Positions 62,773 through 64,000 of a DNA stretch of 64,000 bases are shown here, piece by piece. Below the pieces are notes generated by a model. The model saw only the letters and a list, made by a program, of their open reading frames with translations. It was not told the origin of the DNA and did no database searches. Every line of letters starts with the position of its first letter. The stretch's first letter is position 1. This DNA comes from Promethearchaeati archaeon (GTDB lineage: Archaea; Asgardarchaeota; Heimdallarchaeia; JABLTI01), in NCBI GenBank assembly GCA_013166835.1, contig JABLTI010000003.1, forward strand, positions 1 to 64,000. Reading direction: 5' to 3'. The position numbers and the translations under genes are program-made.

Positions 62773-63147
62773 TTACTTTTTCTTTGCCATCTGATTTCGA
62801 ATATCATTAATCCATAAATCCAAATCTTTAACGATCCAAGCTGCAGAATCAGTTTCTCCCATAGGATTGGTAAATATTATTTTCAATAATGGTCTATTCT
62901 TGGTTTTTCTAAGATGCCATTTAGTCTCCTCAAAATCGATAATACTGTGAATTGGAATACGATAAACTCGATTAGGAGTCCACATTTCAAAATATAGCTC
63001 TTTAGAAGTAAGTACCAATACACCATTACCTCTAACTTGTCGTAGTTTTAACGATTCTTGTCCGAAGAAATTTGCTCCTACAAAAGCACGAATTATATCT
63101 TTATCTTCAAATTTTTCCAGGATACTTGTACTTCTTTTAGCAAACAT
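62773..63147 (-). CDS. small PH/GRAM-like domain protein
   Basis: A 124-aa protein of one domain. After a helical N-terminus (ILEKFEDKDIIRAFVGANFF), a run of strands with GNGVLVLTSKELYFEMW, RVYRIPIHSIIDFEETK and LLKIIFTNPMGETDSAAWIV ends in an amphipathic helix (LDLWINDIRNQMA). The order of strands and the final helix resemble PH- or GRAM-type folds, which bind lipids or peptides. The identity is by pattern only. It is divergent from the second PlsY gene, whose start is 140 bases away. Confidence 0.65.
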   Translation of the reverse strand: MFAKRSTSILEKFEDKDIIRAFVGANFFGQESLKLRQVRGNGVLVLTSKELYFEMWTPNRVYRIPIHSIIDFEETKWHLRKTKNRPLLKIIFTNPMGETDSAAWIVKDLDLWINDIRNQMAKKK

Positions 63148-63286
63148 TGTTGATCCTCAAATATTATTCTGTTTTCAAGCGGAAAAATATTGTTACATAT
63201 TTTGTTTTTCTTATTCACAAGCAATTAGAATCTAAATTTTTATATCTATTAAAACAAAGAAGAATAATGTTTGGAGATATTCAATT

Positions 63287-64000
63287 ATGGTTCAATTGAA
63301 CGTTCTCTGGGTTATATTGGCATGTATCAGTTCGTATTTCATCGGTTCTATCCCTTTCTCGGTTTGGTTAGGTAAACTGTTTTATAAGAAAGATTTGAGA
63401 GAATTCCATACTAAGAATCCAGGCGGAATAAATGCCATTGTAACCTATGGAGCAACCCTAGGTTTACCGGTTTTATTTCTAGATTTCTTCAAAGGAACAT
63501 TAACAATTCTATTGTTAGACAAAATTTTTTCTAATGCTCATTTTGAGCCTGCAAGTGGAATTAATCTATGGCATATCTTCGCTTGTGTTTTTGGTTCTCT
63601 TTTCTGTGTTTTAGGTCATCAATATTCACCTTTTCTTAAATTCGGTGGTGGTCAAGGAATAGGTATTTTTGTTGGCGTTCTTTTTTATGTTAACCCTTTA
63701 ATTTTGGTAATTTTCATACTCATGATGATCCCGCTAATGAACATGATAAAACTGGATGTTAGTCATGCAAATATTGTAGATGTTATCTTAGTTGTTCTTA
63801 TGTCTATTTTTTTACCAATAGGTCCACCCTGGAATTCAATTCTAAATGCATGGGTAAAGGGTTCAACTGGATTTGTTCATATGTTACTATTTTTAATTTG
63901 TACTGCTTTAGCAATTGGATTACTACAAAAATTCCTTGTGAAACAAATAAGAGGTAGACGAAAATGGAGCTTTACTTTCAAAAAGGGACCACAAGATAAG
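63287..64000 (+). CDS. plsY: PlsY-family acyltransferase, copy 2 (cut by window edge)
   Basis: The frame starts at ATG 63287 with GGAGATAT upstream and is still open at the right edge after 238 codons. It encodes a polytopic PlsY relative: YFIGSIPFSVWLGKLFYKKD with NPGGINAIVTYG, then FLDFFKGTLTILLLD, then CVLGHQYSPFLKFGGGQGIG. It shares NPGG-x-NA with the copy at 53345 but differs at key places: the motif-2 proline is threonine (KGTLT) and motif 3 reads GGGQG instead of GGKG or GGRG. The copy may have altered substrate use or weak activity. The stop codon lies beyond the window. Confidence 0.88.
   Translation, partial: MVQLNVLWVILACISSYFIGSIPFSVWLGKLFYKKDLREFHTKNPGGINAIVTYGATLGLPVLFLDFFKGTLTILLLDKIFSNAHFEPASGINLWHIFACVFGSLFCVLGHQYSPFLKFGGGQGIGIFVGVLFYVNPLILVIFILMMIPLMNMIKLDVSHANIVDVILVVLMSIFLPIGPPWNSILNAWVKGSTGFVHMLLFLICTALAIGLLQKFLVKQIRGRRKWSFTFKKGPQDK

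Noticed and set aside
1-64000. CRISPR arrays, insertion sequences, prophage genes
   Set aside because: I saw no regularly spaced repeats, transposase, integrase or structural phage genes in the window.

Overview
The window is gene-dense and AT-rich, with about 55 protein genes, no introns, no rRNA or tRNA that I can see, no CRISPR array and no insertion sequence. It reads as an archaeal chromosome, most likely an Asgard archaeon of the Loki-/Heimdall-type lineages. I base this on TATA-like promoters with short or absent leaders, GGTGA/GGAGG ribosome sites in front of many TTG and GTG starts, a TPP- and ferredoxin-dependent indolepyruvate oxidoreductase, zinc-ribbon membrane proteins, surface proteins held by one C-terminal helix, and several eukaryote-flavoured domains (EXPERA/TMEM97-like, RING-like, longin/roadblock-like). 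Many metabolic genes look bacterial (UvrA, DegV, PlsY, acyl-ACP thioesterase, a glycyl-radical dehydratase). The lineage call is inference; there is no marker gene here to settle it.

Layout. 1-8.7 kb: a large acidic cytoplasmic beta-sandwich protein, an MFS transporter, an alpha/beta hydrolase, a ferredoxin-type aldo-keto reductase, a TPR protein and a membrane protein. 8.7-20.2 kb: a 350-bp intergenic stretch with a long inverted repeat, an amidohydrolase, a surface LVIVD beta-propeller, an SNF2 ATPase with its SWIM-finger partner, an arginine-deiminase-like enzyme, a degenerate zinc-ribbon membrane protein, a DMT-type transporter and a DUF362 ferredoxin. 20.2-29.4 kb: class II aldolase, two acetyltransferases, O6-alkylguanine repair protein, saccharopine-dehydrogenase-like enzyme, formamidase family, acyl-ACP thioesterase and iorBA. 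29.4-34.5 kb: a tightly overlapped four-gene unit (RlmN-like radical SAM, cysteine hydrolase, CxxC-less thioredoxin-reductase-like flavoprotein, small basic protein), DegV, and two tandem membrane-anchored RING-like proteins. 34.5-45 kb: cupin, tandem pseudo-nucleotidyltransferase, hydrolase, UvrA, TPR-longin fusion, S9 peptidase. 45-56 kb: FtsX-like permease, SDR, YcaQ-like winged-helix protein, a MarR-regulated flavin/PNPOx pair, P-loop kinase, EXPERA protein, APH-type kinase, first PlsY, and surface and acidic proteins. 56-64 kb: a hydroxyproline-dehydratase-like glycyl radical enzyme with its activase, a flavoprotein, a DUF4097-like surface solenoid behind a palindromic operator, a PqqB-like metallohydrolase, a PH-like protein, and a second PlsY running off the right edge.

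How the genes fit together. Two themes recur. One is anaerobic amino-acid metabolism with low-potential electron carriers (iorBA, DUF362 ferredoxin, Fe-S aldo-keto reductase, glycyl radical enzyme plus activase, deiminase-like enzyme). The other is bacterial-type acyl metabolism in a presumed archaeon (thioesterase, DegV fatty-acid carrier, two divergent PlsY acyltransferases) with an EXPERA lipid/sterol-type membrane protein close to the first PlsY. The most unusual items are the paired membrane RING-like proteins, in which only the second zinc site of a RING is kept, and the overlapped radical-SAM/hydrolase/flavoprotein unit, whose function I cannot name.
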